From Allohoeflea poritis (GTDB lineage: Bacteria > Pseudomonadota > Alphaproteobacteria > Rhizobiales > Rhizobiaceae): a DNA stretch of 64,000 nt. The stretch covers positions 1 to 64,000 of the forward strand of contig NZ_JAPJZH010000018.1 of assembly GCF_027889715.1 (NCBI RefSeq), written 5' to 3'. Both the position numbers and the translations under genes were made by a program. A model generated the notes under the pieces. It saw only the letters and a program-made list of their open reading frames with translations. It was not told the origin of the DNA and ran no database searches. Shown in pieces: positions 1-7,772 of this stretch. The first letter of the stretch is position 1. Each line of letters begins with the position of its first letter.

Positions 1-26
1 ATCGACAACCCGTTCGGCACGAGGTT

Positions 27-68
27 GTAACCCATGTCTCCGGTACAAACCGTTACCTATGTCTCCGG
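27..68. repeat. Two iterated 17-bp units, possible insertion-sequence end
   Basis: GTAACCCATGTCTCCGG at 27-43 and GTTACCTATGTCTCCGG at 52-68 match at 15 of 17 positions and are spaced 25 bp apart. Iterated sub-terminal repeats of this kind are common at ends of some IS families such as IS21. No transposase is visible because the window starts here, so the assignment is inference. The repeats lie just outside the 3' end of tRNA-Thr. Confidence 0.4.
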
Positions 69-86
69 GTCGGACAAATGGCTGAC

Positions 87-162
87 TGGTGCCGCTGAGA
101 GGACTCGAACCTCCGACCCCATCATTACGAATGACGTGCTCTACCAACTGAGCTACAGCGGC
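87..162 (-). tRNA. tRNA-Thr (anticodon CGU)
   Basis: The minus strand folds into a complete cloverleaf: a 7-bp acceptor stem GCCGCTG/CAGCGGC, a D-arm GCTC/GAGC, an anticodon loop TTCGTAA giving CGU, and a T-arm with loop TTCGAGT. The discriminator A and an encoded CCA follow. The CGU anticodon reads the threonine codon ACG. Confidence 0.95.
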
Positions 163-232
163 CCGCTGCCGAGGCGGCAGAAAAGGATGCAGGGCGATTA
201 CCTGCTATCGCCCGACATTTCAAGATGCAAAT

Positions 233-1246
233 TCAGCCAAATTGGCCGGCGGCGGGAAAACTGCCGGTATGGCCGGAGACGGCCGTGACCGCCATCAGGT
301 CCTCGAGGGCCTTGCGGTATTCCCGGTCGATCTGGGCGATGAATTCGGCCGCTGGCCGGACTTCCTTGACCGCGCCGATGCCCTGGCCGGAACCCCAGAT
401 GTCTTTCCAGGCCTTTGCACCTGTCTGCTTTTCGTCGAAATTCATTTTCGACGGGTCGGCTTCGGGAAGGTTGTCGGGATCCATTCCGGCCTTGGCGATG
501 GACGGCTTCAGATAGTTTCCGTGGATGCCGGTAAAGAAATTCGAATAGACGATGTCGGCGGCCGCGCTCTCGACGATCATCCGTTTGTAGTCGTCGACGG
601 CGCGGGCCTCTTCGGTGGCAATGAAGGGCGTGCCGATATAGGCAAGATCGGCGCCCATCGCCTGCGCGGCAAGCACCGACCGGCCATTGGCAATCGCCCC
701 CGAAAGCGCGATCGGCCCGTCGAACCACTCGCGGATCTCCTGCACCAGGGCAAAGGGCGAAAGCGGCCCGGCATGGCCGCCGGCACCCGCCGCCACCGCG
801 ATGAGCCCGTCCGCGCCCTTCTTGATGGCCGATTTTGCGTGCCGGTTGTTGATGATGTCGTGCAGCACGATGCCGCCATATGAGTGAATCGCCTCATTGA
901 CCTCCGGCACGGCGCCGAGCGATGAAATGACGATAGGCACCTTGTATTTCTCGCACATCTGAAGATCGTGCTCGAGCCGCGAATTGGAGCGGTGAACGAT
1001 CTGGTTGACCGCGAAAGGTGCGGCGGGGCGATCCGGGTTCTGCGCGTCGTAGCCGGCCAGTTCCTCGGTGATCTGCGCCAGCCACTCGTCGAGCTGCGCC
1101 TCCGGCCGCGCGTTGAGCGCGGGAAAGGAGCCGACGATGCCGGCCTTGCACTGTTCGAGGACCAGCGGCGGATGCGAGATGATGAAAAGCGGCGAGCCGA
1201 TGACGGGCAGACGAAGATTGTCCTTCAAGATCGCGGGTAGCGTCAT
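233..1246 (-). CDS. Nitronate monooxygenase (2-nitropropane dioxygenase family)
   Basis: A 337-residue TIM-barrel flavoprotein of the nitronate monooxygenase family. Members use FMN to oxidise alkyl nitronates, and many act as NAD(P)H:quinone or flavin oxidoreductases. The N-terminal segment is followed by GIVGSFPALNAR and, near residue 155, the FMN-phosphate loop with the conserved histidine (GAGGHAG). Length is normal. The gene is monocistronic on the minus strand, and its promoter carries the dyad at 1266-1287, which resembles the one before the beta-oxidation operon at 55 kb. That suggests joint control with fatty or branched-chain acid catabolism, although the physiological substrate cannot be read from sequence. 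Confidence 0.9.
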   Translation of the reverse strand: MTLPAILKDNLRLPVIGSPLFIISHPPLVLEQCKAGIVGSFPALNARPEAQLDEWLAQITEELAGYDAQNPDRPAAPFAVNQIVHRSNSRLEHDLQMCEKYKVPIVISSLGAVPEVNEAIHSYGGIVLHDIINNRHAKSAIKKGADGLIAVAAGAGGHAGPLSPFALVQEIREWFDGPIALSGAIANGRSVLAAQAMGADLAYIGTPFIATEEARAVDDYKRMIVESAAADIVYSNFFTGIHGNYLKPSIAKAGMDPDNLPEADPSKMNFDEKQTGAKAWKDIWGSGQGIGAVKEVRPAAEFIAQIDREYRKALEDLMAVTAVSGHTGSFPAAGQFG

Positions 1247-1265
1247 GGAGCGATGGTCCTGTTAA

Positions 1266-1287
1266 TTGACGTTTACGGAAACGTAAA
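1266..1287. promoter_or_regulatory. 9-4-9 dyad operator upstream of nitronate monooxygenase
   Basis: TTGACGTTT-ACGG-AAACGTAAA is an imperfect inverted repeat 19 bp upstream of the start codon. Its left arm is identical to that of the perfect dyad at 55356-55377, and the spacer length is the same. The form resembles MerR-family LiuR-type sites known from proteobacterial acyl-CoA and branched-chain degradation genes; the regulator is not in this window. The rest of 1247-1524 shows no gene. Confidence 0.6.
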
Positions 1288-1524
1288 CACGGGGTAGCAG
1301 ACCTTGCCTGACGTGAAAAGCACTAATTCTCAGTCACCGGCGCATTGCCCTGCGTACCGGCTTATGGACTGCGATGTGAATGCCTGCGGATCAGTGCCGC
1401 GGTCCGGGTTTTTAATTGCGGCCGCAACTGTTATGAGAGATTCGGGGACAGGACCACAGCCGAAGACCGACCGCGGATGCCGATCGAGCCGACCGTCGGG
1501 GCGGCCGGCTGACTGGAGTTGCGC

Positions 1525-2754
1525 GTGAAGGCATTTGAGACGGCGATCCGCAAGGCGCTGCAGAAGATTGACGGCACCAATGCGAAGCTGCGCGAACGGG
1601 TTTACCAGTCGGCCCGTGACGCCTTGACCAACAGTCAGGCCAAACAGGGAATTTGGGGAAGCGACGCCGCGGCCGCGCAAAACCGCCGCCTGCAGGATCT
1701 CATCGCGGAAATCGAAGCGGAATACATCGCGCCGCTGGAGCCCGAACCGCAGCCGCGCCCCGTGCGGCGCGCGCCGAAGCCGGAAATCCAGGACATCGAG
1801 CCGGAAGCGCCGCCACTGCCGGAACCGCCGCCACCACCACCGCCGCGCCCAACGGCAAGACAACAGCCACAACGGCCACCCGCAAAGCCTGCCGCGCAGA
1901 AGCGCCCGCCCAAGGAGCGCATCCGCTGGTCTGAACCCGAGCCCGAGATCGGCGGTAATCTGGATGTCGAAAGCGTCGGGCCGGTGGATCCGCCGCCGCC
2001 CGGTAAGAACAAGCGACGGAAAAAGAAGCGTGCAGACGCATCCTTGCCGGACATGGATCTGCTTGGTGAAAGCATCGGTGCCGCGCAACGGCCCGGCAAG
2101 CAGAAGAGGCAGAAGCGGCGCCGTCCGGTCTTCTCCCTGATCCTTGTCAGCGCGCTGGTCATCTCGTTTCTCGGCATCGGCATCCTGTGGGCTGTCTACA
2201 GCGGCATTTTTCTCAGCGAAGAGCAGCGCGATACCAGCGTCCCCAATCCGCCGGCCAAGATCGAGGGCGGCGATTTTGCCGGCAATCCGCCCGCTGACGG
2301 CACCTTTTCCGGCGACTGGATCGAGGTCTTCACGCCCGACAACATTTCAGGCGTATCCGGCCGCGGCGCCGCGACCGCTGTCGTGGTCGAGAGCAATGGC
2401 GCGCAAGCGCTGCAGTCGGTTTCCGCTGACCCGGGCGTGGCGGGCGAGATTCTGTTCGAGCTGAGCCCGGCTGTCCTTCGCAACCTCGCCGGGCAGAAAT
2501 CGCTGGTGGCGATAACGCTGCGCTCGAGCACCGAGGAGCCGACCCAGATCTATGTCAAATGCGAACTGGCCGGAGACGGCAGCTGCGGCCGCCACCGTTT
2601 CGACGTGAACTACGAGACCGGCGATATCGTCTTCAGCATCGACCTGACCGGCAGGGCGGCGGACGGCGCGTCCGGATTCCTGGCGCTTAACAGCGACGTC
2701 ACCGGCAAAGGGCTCGGGGTTGATATCTACGCCATCCGCATGCGCCCGCAATAG
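1525..2754 (+). CDS. Proline-rich single-pass membrane protein of unknown function
   Basis: About 409 residues. A GTG start at 1525 is chosen because GGAG lies 7 bp upstream; an in-frame TTG at 1519 sits on that Shine-Dalgarno sequence. The N-terminal roughly 60 residues are charged and helical. A Pro/Glu/Arg-rich stretch (about residues 75-140, with a run of seven prolines) and a Lys/Arg-rich segment follow. One transmembrane helix (about 202-226) leads to a C-terminal domain of about 180 residues, presumably periplasmic, with cysteines in CELAGDGSCG. No catalytic motif is recognised. It converges on the PPK2 gene with 1 bp between stop codons. It appears to be a conserved rhizobial hypothetical protein; no function is assigned. 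Confidence 0.75.
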   Translation: MKAFETAIRKALQKIDGTNAKLRERVYQSARDALTNSQAKQGIWGSDAAAAQNRRLQDLIAEIEAEYIAPLEPEPQPRPVRRAPKPEIQDIEPEAPPLPEPPPPPPPRPTARQQPQRPPAKPAAQKRPPKERIRWSEPEPEIGGNLDVESVGPVDPPPPGKNKRRKKKRADASLPDMDLLGESIGAAQRPGKQKRQKRRRPVFSLILVSALVISFLGIGILWAVYSGIFLSEEQRDTSVPNPPAKIEGGDFAGNPPADGTFSGDWIEVFTPDNISGVSGRGAATAVVVESNGAQALQSVSADPGVAGEILFELSPAVLRNLAGQKSLVAITLRSSTEEPTQIYVKCELAGDGSCGRHRFDVNYETGDIVFSIDLTGRAADGASGFLALNSDVTGKGLGVDIYAIRMRPQ

Positions 2755-2755
2755 G

Positions 2756-3640
2756 TCAGTCTGTCAGAAAATCCGGTCCGAAGCCGAGGATCTTTTCGTC
2801 GATCTCGCCGATCGCCCCCTTGTCGCGGCCGCTATAGGGAAGCGTCAAGAGAAGGTGCCGCAGGAGATTGATGCGTGCCCGCCGCTTGTCGTTGGCGCGC
2901 ACCACGGTCCAGGGCGCGTGATCGGAGTGCGTGTGCTCCAGCATCATGTTGCGCTTTTTGGTGTAGTCGTCCCATTTGTTGAGGCTGGCGATGTCCATCG
3001 GCGACAATTTCCAGACCTTCAGCGGATTGTGACGCCGGTCATGAAACCGCTCGAGCTGCATTTCGCGGCCGATATTCAGCCAGAACTTGAACAGATGAAC
3101 GCCGTCATGCACCTGCAGGCGCTCGAAATCGGGAGTCTCGGCCAAAAAACGTCTGTGCTCCATGTCGCTGCAGAAACCCATGACCGGCTCGACGCCGGCT
3201 CGATTATACCAGGAGCGGTCGAAGAGAACGAATTCGCCGGTGGTCGGAAAATGGTCGACATAGCGCTGGTAATACCACTGGCCGCGCTCGCGCTCCGTCG
3301 GCTTGGGCAGCGCGACGATGCGCGCCGTGCGCGGGCTCATATAGGCCCGCGTGACGTTGATCGAGCCGCCCTTGCCGGCGGCATCGCGGCCTTCGAAGAC
3401 CACGATCACCCGTTCACCGGTATCCCGCAGCCATGACTGGACCTTGATCAGTTCGATCTGAAGGGCTTCAAGCTGACCTGCGTAATCGCGCTTGTCGAGC
3501 TTGTCGTCATAGGGATAGTTTTCCGATTCGAGCGCCTTCTTCTTGACCCAGCCCGGAAGCTCCGGATCGTCGATGTCGAACCGCCGTTTCTTCCCGTCGA
3601 TGACAAGATCCACCGCCCGCTCGCCCGCATTGTTGCTCAT
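2756..3640 (-). CDS. ppk2: Polyphosphate kinase 2 (PPK2) family
   Basis: A 294-residue P-loop kinase that transfers phosphate between polyphosphate and nucleoside di- or triphosphates. The PPK2 signature is clear: Walker [10 protein letters not shown], the lid segment with [14 protein letters not shown], Walker [14 protein letters not shown], and a C-terminal [10 protein letters not shown] motif. Length fits the single-domain class. The start is placed at ATG 3640 rather than the longer frame at 3697, because PPK2 homology begins only a few residues later. It is transcribed divergently from phoR, so a polyphosphate enzyme sits head-to-head with the phosphate regulon, consistent with a role in phosphate storage. 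Confidence 0.92.
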   Translation of the reverse strand: MSNNAGERAVDLVIDGKKRRFDIDDPELPGWVKKKALESENYPYDDKLDKRDYAGQLEALQIELIKVQSWLRDTGERVIVVFEGRDAAGKGGSINVTRAYMSPRTARIVALPKPTERERGQWYYQRYVDHFPTTGEFVLFDRSWYNRAGVEPVMGFCSDMEHRRFLAETPDFERLQVHDGVHLFKFWLNIGREMQLERFHDRRHNPLKVWKLSPMDIASLNKWDDYTKKRNMMLEHTHSDHAPWTVVRANDKRRARINLLRHLLLTLPYSGRDKGAIGEIDEKILGFGPDFLTD

Positions 3641-3741
3641 GGTGTTTTCCCGTTTGTTTCCGTTTCGTCGTAACCGTGATGGTTCGGCTATGTGCAATCC
3701 GTGTTATCCACCCCCGGGATTCATGCATTTGTCACCCGGTT

Positions 3742-3760
3742 TGTGTAGTGCCGATACACA
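3742..3760. repeat. 6-7-6 dyad between ppk2 and phoR
   Basis: TGTGTA-N7-TACACA is an exact inverted repeat in the divergent ppk2/phoR intergenic region. It could be an operator for either gene. It does not match a Pho box, and no function is known. Confidence 0.3.
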
Positions 3761-3787
3761 CCTTTCGGATTGTTCTATTTCAACGCA

Positions 3788-5122
3788 ATGGCGACAGAAG
3801 GCAAAGTGGCGCAAGTGGACACGACGAAGATTATTGGAGTACACACGTCGGCACGCATGCACGAATACGTCCAGAGAATAGTACAGCGTCTCTATGATGC
3901 CCGCTTCATCCTTGTCGTCGCTGCCGTCCTGGCGCTGCTGGCCTCGATGTTCACGACGGTCGCGCTCTGGCAGGCGCTGCTTGGGCTGACGCTCGTCTTT
4001 CTGGCCGCCGGCATGCCGACGCGCTCGCGCGAGGCGCGCAAGCGTGAGCGGTTGCTGCGCCAGGAGGCGCGCGCGCCGCTGGAATCGATCGTCTTCACCA
4101 CCTGTGAGGCGCTCGACGATCCGGCGCTCATCCTGGCGCCTGGCGGCACGCTGAAATATCTCAACCGGGCCGCGGTGCAGCAATTCGGTGCGATGAAGGA
4201 GGGCGCGCATCTGTCGTCGCTCCTGCGCCCGCCGGCAATACTGAACATGGTGCGCAAGGCGATGAACACCGGCGGCACCTATTCCATCGAACATGTCGAG
4301 AAGGTCCCCTCGGAGCGCTGGTTCCGCGTGCGCATCGCGCCGATGGTCGAAATCGCCGACATGAAGGGCGGCAGCGAGCTTTACATGCTCACCTTCCGCG
4401 ACCAGAGCGAATCGCGCCGCATGGACCGCATGCGCTCCGATTTCATCGCCAATGCGAGCCATGAACTGCGCACGCCGCTGGCTTCGCTTTCCGGCTTCAT
4501 TGAAACCATGCGGGGTCCGGCCAAGGACGATCCGGAGGCGCGCGAACGGTTCCTGGGCATCATGTTCGAACAGGCCGGCCGCATGACCCGGCTCGTCGAC
4601 GACCTGCTGTCGCTGTCGCGTCTCGAACTGAAGGCCCACATGGTGCCGACCGACGAGGTCGACCTGGTTCCGCTGATCGACCATATCTCCGATTCCCTTC
4701 GGCCGTTGGCCGCTGATCTCGGCGTGACGATCCGGACCAATGCGCCGGAAGGGCCGCTCATCGTCGCCGGCGATCGCGACGAATTGATCCAGGTGTTTGA
4801 AAATCTGATGGAGAACGCCTGCAAATACGGCCGAAGCGGTAAAACGATCGATGTTACGTTGAGTGCTGCCGATGGCACGGGAAAAGGCGTTGAAGTCAGC
4901 GTCAAGGATTACGGGCCAGGCATACCGCGTGAGCATGTGCCGCGCCTGACGGAGCGTTTTTACCGGGTCAGTGTCGAGGCAAGCCGGTCGAAGAAGGGGA
5001 CAGGTCTCGGCCTTGCGATCGTCAAGCATATCCTCACCCGCCACCGCGCCAGGCTGGTGGTGCATTCAACCGTCGGCGAAGGATCGGAATTCATTGTCAA
5101 ATTCGGCAATTCGGGACGTTGA
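3788..5122 (+). CDS. phoR: Phosphate regulon sensor histidine kinase PhoR
   Basis: Membrane-bound sensor kinase that phosphorylates PhoB on phosphate limitation. Two hydrophobic helices near the N-terminus (about residues 40-75) are followed by a PAS-like domain, an H-box (NASHELRTPLASL), an N-box (ENLMENACKYG), a G1 motif (DYGPGIP) and a G2 motif (GTGLGLAIV). The start is uncertain: ATG 3788 is used, while ATG 3857 and TTG 3770 are alternatives and none has a convincing ribosome site. It is the first gene of phoR-pstSCAB-phoU-phoB, an arrangement common in Rhizobiales. The pst genes have their own Pho-box promoter, so phoR is probably also transcribed separately. Confidence 0.95.
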   Translation: MATEGKVAQVDTTKIIGVHTSARMHEYVQRIVQRLYDARFILVVAAVLALLASMFTTVALWQALLGLTLVFLAAGMPTRSREARKRERLLRQEARAPLESIVFTTCEALDDPALILAPGGTLKYLNRAAVQQFGAMKEGAHLSSLLRPPAILNMVRKAMNTGGTYSIEHVEKVPSERWFRVRIAPMVEIADMKGGSELYMLTFRDQSESRRMDRMRSDFIANASHELRTPLASLSGFIETMRGPAKDDPEARERFLGIMFEQAGRMTRLVDDLLSLSRLELKAHMVPTDEVDLVPLIDHISDSLRPLAADLGVTIRTNAPEGPLIVAGDRDELIQVFENLMENACKYGRSGKTIDVTLSAADGTGKGVEVSVKDYGPGIPREHVPRLTERFYRVSVEASRSKKGTGLGLAIVKHILTRHRARLVVHSTVGEGSEFIVKFGNSGR

Positions 5123-5170
5123 GCAGATTTGGCGTATCAATAAAATAACACATGAAAACAACGCATTAAC

Positions 5171-5210
5171 CTGTCACAAACTTGTAATTGTACTGTCATA
5201 AAACTGCGTT
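5171..5210 (+). promoter_or_regulatory. Two tandem Pho boxes upstream of pstS
   Basis: CTGTCAC-aaac-TTGTAAT-tgta-CTGTCAT-aaaa-CTGCGTT: four 7-bp half-sites at exact 11-bp steps, giving boxes at 5171-5188 and 5193-5210. This is the layout recognised by PhoB dimers in tandem (consensus CTGTCAT-N4-CTGTCAT). The last half-site is the most degenerate. The site lies about 90 bp before the pstS start, consistent with PhoB activation of pstSCAB-phoU-phoB under phosphate starvation. Confidence 0.88.
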
Positions 5211-5301
5211 GGGCCGGCTGTTAAGAGTCGGGTGCCAGTAGACCTACGGGCTGCGTCATTGTGGGCGCATCAAACAGACCCTGTTGACGGGAGAGAATTC
5301 T

Positions 5302-6339
5302 ATGAAAACGCTTAAAATAACCGCTGCCGCTCTGGTGGCTTCGGCCGCCTTCACTGGCGCTGCCGCGGCCCGCGACCAGATCAAGATCGTCGGCTCTTCG
5401 ACTGTTTTTCCGTACACCCAGGCCGTTTCGGAAGAATATTCCAACAAGACCGGCGGTGCTGCTCCGGTTGTAGAATCGACCGGAACCGGTGGTGGTTTCA
5501 AAGTGTTCTGTGGCGGTATCGGCCCCGATCATGCTGATATCACCGGCGCTTCGCGTGCGATCAAGGACTCCGAGAAGAAGCTCTGCGCCGACAATGGCGT
5601 TGACGACATCACCGAGGCCCTGATCGGTTATGACGGCCTGTCCATCGCTGTATCGCGCAGCAACGATACGGACTGGGACCTGACCGAAGAGCAGATCTTC
5701 AGGGCGCTCGCCGCCGAGCTTCCGGACGGCAATGGCGGCTTCGTCGCCAACCCGAACCAGAAGTGGTCTGACATCGACGCTTCGCTTCCGGACGCTGCGA
5801 TCGTTGCTTTCGGTCCGCCCCCGACCTCCGGCACGCGCGACGCTTTCGTCGAGCTGGCCATGCATGACGGCTGCAACGCGCTGCCTGGCATGAAAGACCT
5901 GAAGAAGGCCGACAAGGGCATGTGGGAAGAAAAGTGCTCGCGCATGCGTCAGGACGGCCCCTTCATCGAAGCCGGTGAGAACGACAACCTGATCGTTCAG
6001 CGTCTTGAAGCCGATCCGAATGCAATCGGTATCTTCGGTTACTCGTTCCTTTACGAGAACGCCGACAAGCTCAAGGGCGTGAAGATCAACGGTGTCGCAC
6101 CGGACTTTGCCACCATCGCCGATGGTTCCTACCCGGTTTCGCGTCCGCTGTTCTTCTACGTCAAGAACGCACACCGCGAAGTCATCCCCGGCATGAAGGA
6201 CTTCATCGTAGAGTACATGTCCGAGGAAGCTCTCGGCCCGGACGGCTACCTCGCCGAACGCGGCCTGACCCCGCTTGATGACACGGCTCGCAAGCAGACC
6301 CAGGACAACGTCCTGAACGCTTCAAAGCTGTCCATGTAA
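5302..6339 (+). CDS. pstS: Phosphate ABC transporter substrate-binding protein PstS
   Basis: Periplasmic phosphate receptor of the high-affinity Pst transporter, 345 residues. ATG 5302 is preceded by GGGAGA. A Sec signal peptide ends near residue 23 (AAAARD). Family motifs include IVGSSTVFPYTQ near the mature N-terminus, the ESTGTGGGF loop and the FGPPPTSGTRDAF segment that contacts phosphate. This is the 340-residue PstS class typical of Rhizobiales. It is the first gene after the tandem Pho boxes and is separated from pstC by a strong hairpin that probably raises pstS expression above that of the permeases. Confidence 0.97.
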   Translation: MKTLKITAAALVASAAFTGAAAARDQIKIVGSSTVFPYTQAVSEEYSNKTGGAAPVVESTGTGGGFKVFCGGIGPDHADITGASRAIKDSEKKLCADNGVDDITEALIGYDGLSIAVSRSNDTDWDLTEEQIFRALAAELPDGNGGFVANPNQKWSDIDASLPDAAIVAFGPPPTSGTRDAFVELAMHDGCNALPGMKDLKKADKGMWEEKCSRMRQDGPFIEAGENDNLIVQRLEADPNAIGIFGYSFLYENADKLKGVKINGVAPDFATIADGSYPVSRPLFFYVKNAHREVIPGMKDFIVEYMSEEALGPDGYLAERGLTPLDDTARKQTQDNVLNASKLSM

Positions 6340-6350
6340 GCCTTGTTTCG

Positions 6351-6385
6351 ATTGCCCCGGCCAAACGGCCGGGGCAATTCCTTTT
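6351..6385 (+). terminator. Strong hairpin between pstS and pstC (partial terminator or mRNA stabiliser)
   Basis: A perfect 12-bp stem, ATTGCCCCGGCC/GGCCGGGGCAAT, with a 4-nt loop AAAC is followed by TCCTTTT, 12 nt after the pstS stop. Because pstCAB-phoU-phoB continue downstream, it most likely acts as a leaky terminator or 3'-end stabiliser that gives excess pstS transcript. Confidence 0.75.
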
Positions 6386-6401
6386 GGGGTGAGGGGACGA
6401 A

Positions 6402-7772
6402 ATGATTGCGTATCTGTTTCTATTTCTGATTATCGCGGCGACCATAGCCTATTTCATTGCATCGCGCCGCGCCGTCGCCATAGCGGGGAACGACGCCCGC
6501 GGTCTCCATTCCCGGCCGATCTATCACGGTCTCAACGCCCTGGTTTATACAGCCATACCGGCATTTATCTTTATTCTCCTCTGGCTTCTGTTCGAGGGTT
6601 CGGTCATCGACATGCTGTTGATGAGCGCCTATCCCGGCGCCGATGCGATGACCGGTGCGGAGCGCGATCTGCTGCTCAGCGAAATCAGACAGGTGGCCGT
6701 CGGCAATATCTTCCGTGAGCCGACACCTGAAATCACTGCTGCCGTCGAGCGGTTCCACTCGCTGAACGCGACGGCAAACCTTCTGCTTGGCGCCGCGGTT
6801 GTCATCATCGCTCTGGCCGGCGCGGGTCTGGCTGTTACCTCCGTGTCCAAGCGGTTCCTTGCGCGCCACAGCTTCGAACGGTCGGTGACGATCTTCATGA
6901 TCTTCGCCTCGACGGTGGCCATCCTGACGACCCTGGGAATTGTCGCATCGCTTCTGTATGAGGCCTACCTGTTCTTCGAGCGCGTCCCGGTCACCGATTT
7001 CCTTTTCGGTATTCGGTGGGAGCCGCAGATTCCCCTGCGTGAGGACCAGATCGCCGGGCAGGGCGCTTTTGGTGCGATCCCGGTCTTCGTCGGCACCATC
7101 CTGATCTCCTTCCTGGCCATGGCGGTGGCCGTGCCGGTCGGCATTCTGTCGGCCATTTATCTGACGGAGTATGCCTCGCCGCGCTTCCGCGCCGTCGTCA
7201 AGCCGATGCTGGAAGTCCTCGCCGGAATTCCGACGGTGGTGTACGGTTTCTTCGCGGTCCTGACCGTCGCGCCGGCTTTGCGTCAGGCGGGTATCAGCAT
7301 CGGCCTCGATGTGGCCCCCAACAGCGCCATCGCGGCCGGCGGTGTCATGGGCATCATGCTGATACCGTTTATCTCGTCGCTGTCGGACGATGCCTTTGCC
7401 GCCGTGCCGCAGGCGATCCGCGACGGATCGCTCGCCGTCGGCGCAACCAAGGGCGAGACCATCCGAAAGGTGCTTCTGCCGGCCGCGCTGCCAGGCATTG
7501 TCGGGGGTGTGCTTCTTGCGCTGAGCCGCGCCATCGGTGAGACGATGATCGTCGTGATGGCCGCGGGCCTGATCGCCAAGATGACGGTCAATCCGCTCGA
7601 TTCCGTGACCACGGTGACCGTGCAGATCGTGACCCTTCTGATCGGCGACTCCGAGTTCGACAATCCGAAGACACTCGCGGCCTTCGCACTTGGACTGATG
7701 CTGTTCATCATCACCCTGTTCCTGAACCTGATCGCGCTGCGCATCGTGCGCAAGTACCGGGAGAGCTACTAA
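6402..7772 (+). CDS. pstC: Phosphate ABC transporter permease PstC
   Basis: Inner-membrane permease of the Pst phosphate importer, 456 residues. This is the long form found in alphaproteobacteria: two extra N-terminal transmembrane segments and a loop precede the canonical six-helix BPD_transp_1 domain (about residues 225-450). The EAA loop is visible as AVGATKGETIRKVLLPAALPG. ATG 6402 follows GGGGTGAGGGG. The stop overlaps the pstA start by one base (TAATG), so the two permease subunits are translationally coupled. Confidence 0.95.
   Translation: MIAYLFLFLIIAATIAYFIASRRAVAIAGNDARGLHSRPIYHGLNALVYTAIPAFIFILLWLLFEGSVIDMLLMSAYPGADAMTGAERDLLLSEIRQVAVGNIFREPTPEITAAVERFHSLNATANLLLGAAVVIIALAGAGLAVTSVSKRFLARHSFERSVTIFMIFASTVAILTTLGIVASLLYEAYLFFERVPVTDFLFGIRWEPQIPLREDQIAGQGAFGAIPVFVGTILISFLAMAVAVPVGILSAIYLTEYASPRFRAVVKPMLEVLAGIPTVVYGFFAVLTVAPALRQAGISIGLDVAPNSAIAAGGVMGIMLIPFISSLSDDAFAAVPQAIRDGSLAVGATKGETIRKVLLPAALPGIVGGVLLALSRAIGETMIVVMAAGLIAKMTVNPLDSVTTVTVQIVTLLIGDSEFDNPKTLAAFALGLMLFIITLFLNLIALRIVRKYRESY

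Noticed and set aside
1800-1870. CCG/CCA-rich run as a microsatellite or repeat element
   Set aside because: It is the in-frame proline-rich linker of the membrane protein gene, with varied codons rather than a true tandem array.
3704-3712. TTATCCACC, one mismatch from a DnaA box, between ppk2 and phoR
   Set aside because: A single isolated near-match without an AT-rich unwinding region or further boxes does not support an origin or DnaA control.
3731-3748. TTGTCAC-ccgg-TTTGTGT as a Pho box before phoR
   Set aside because: The second half-site has almost no match to CTGTCAT, unlike the clear sites at 5171-5210.
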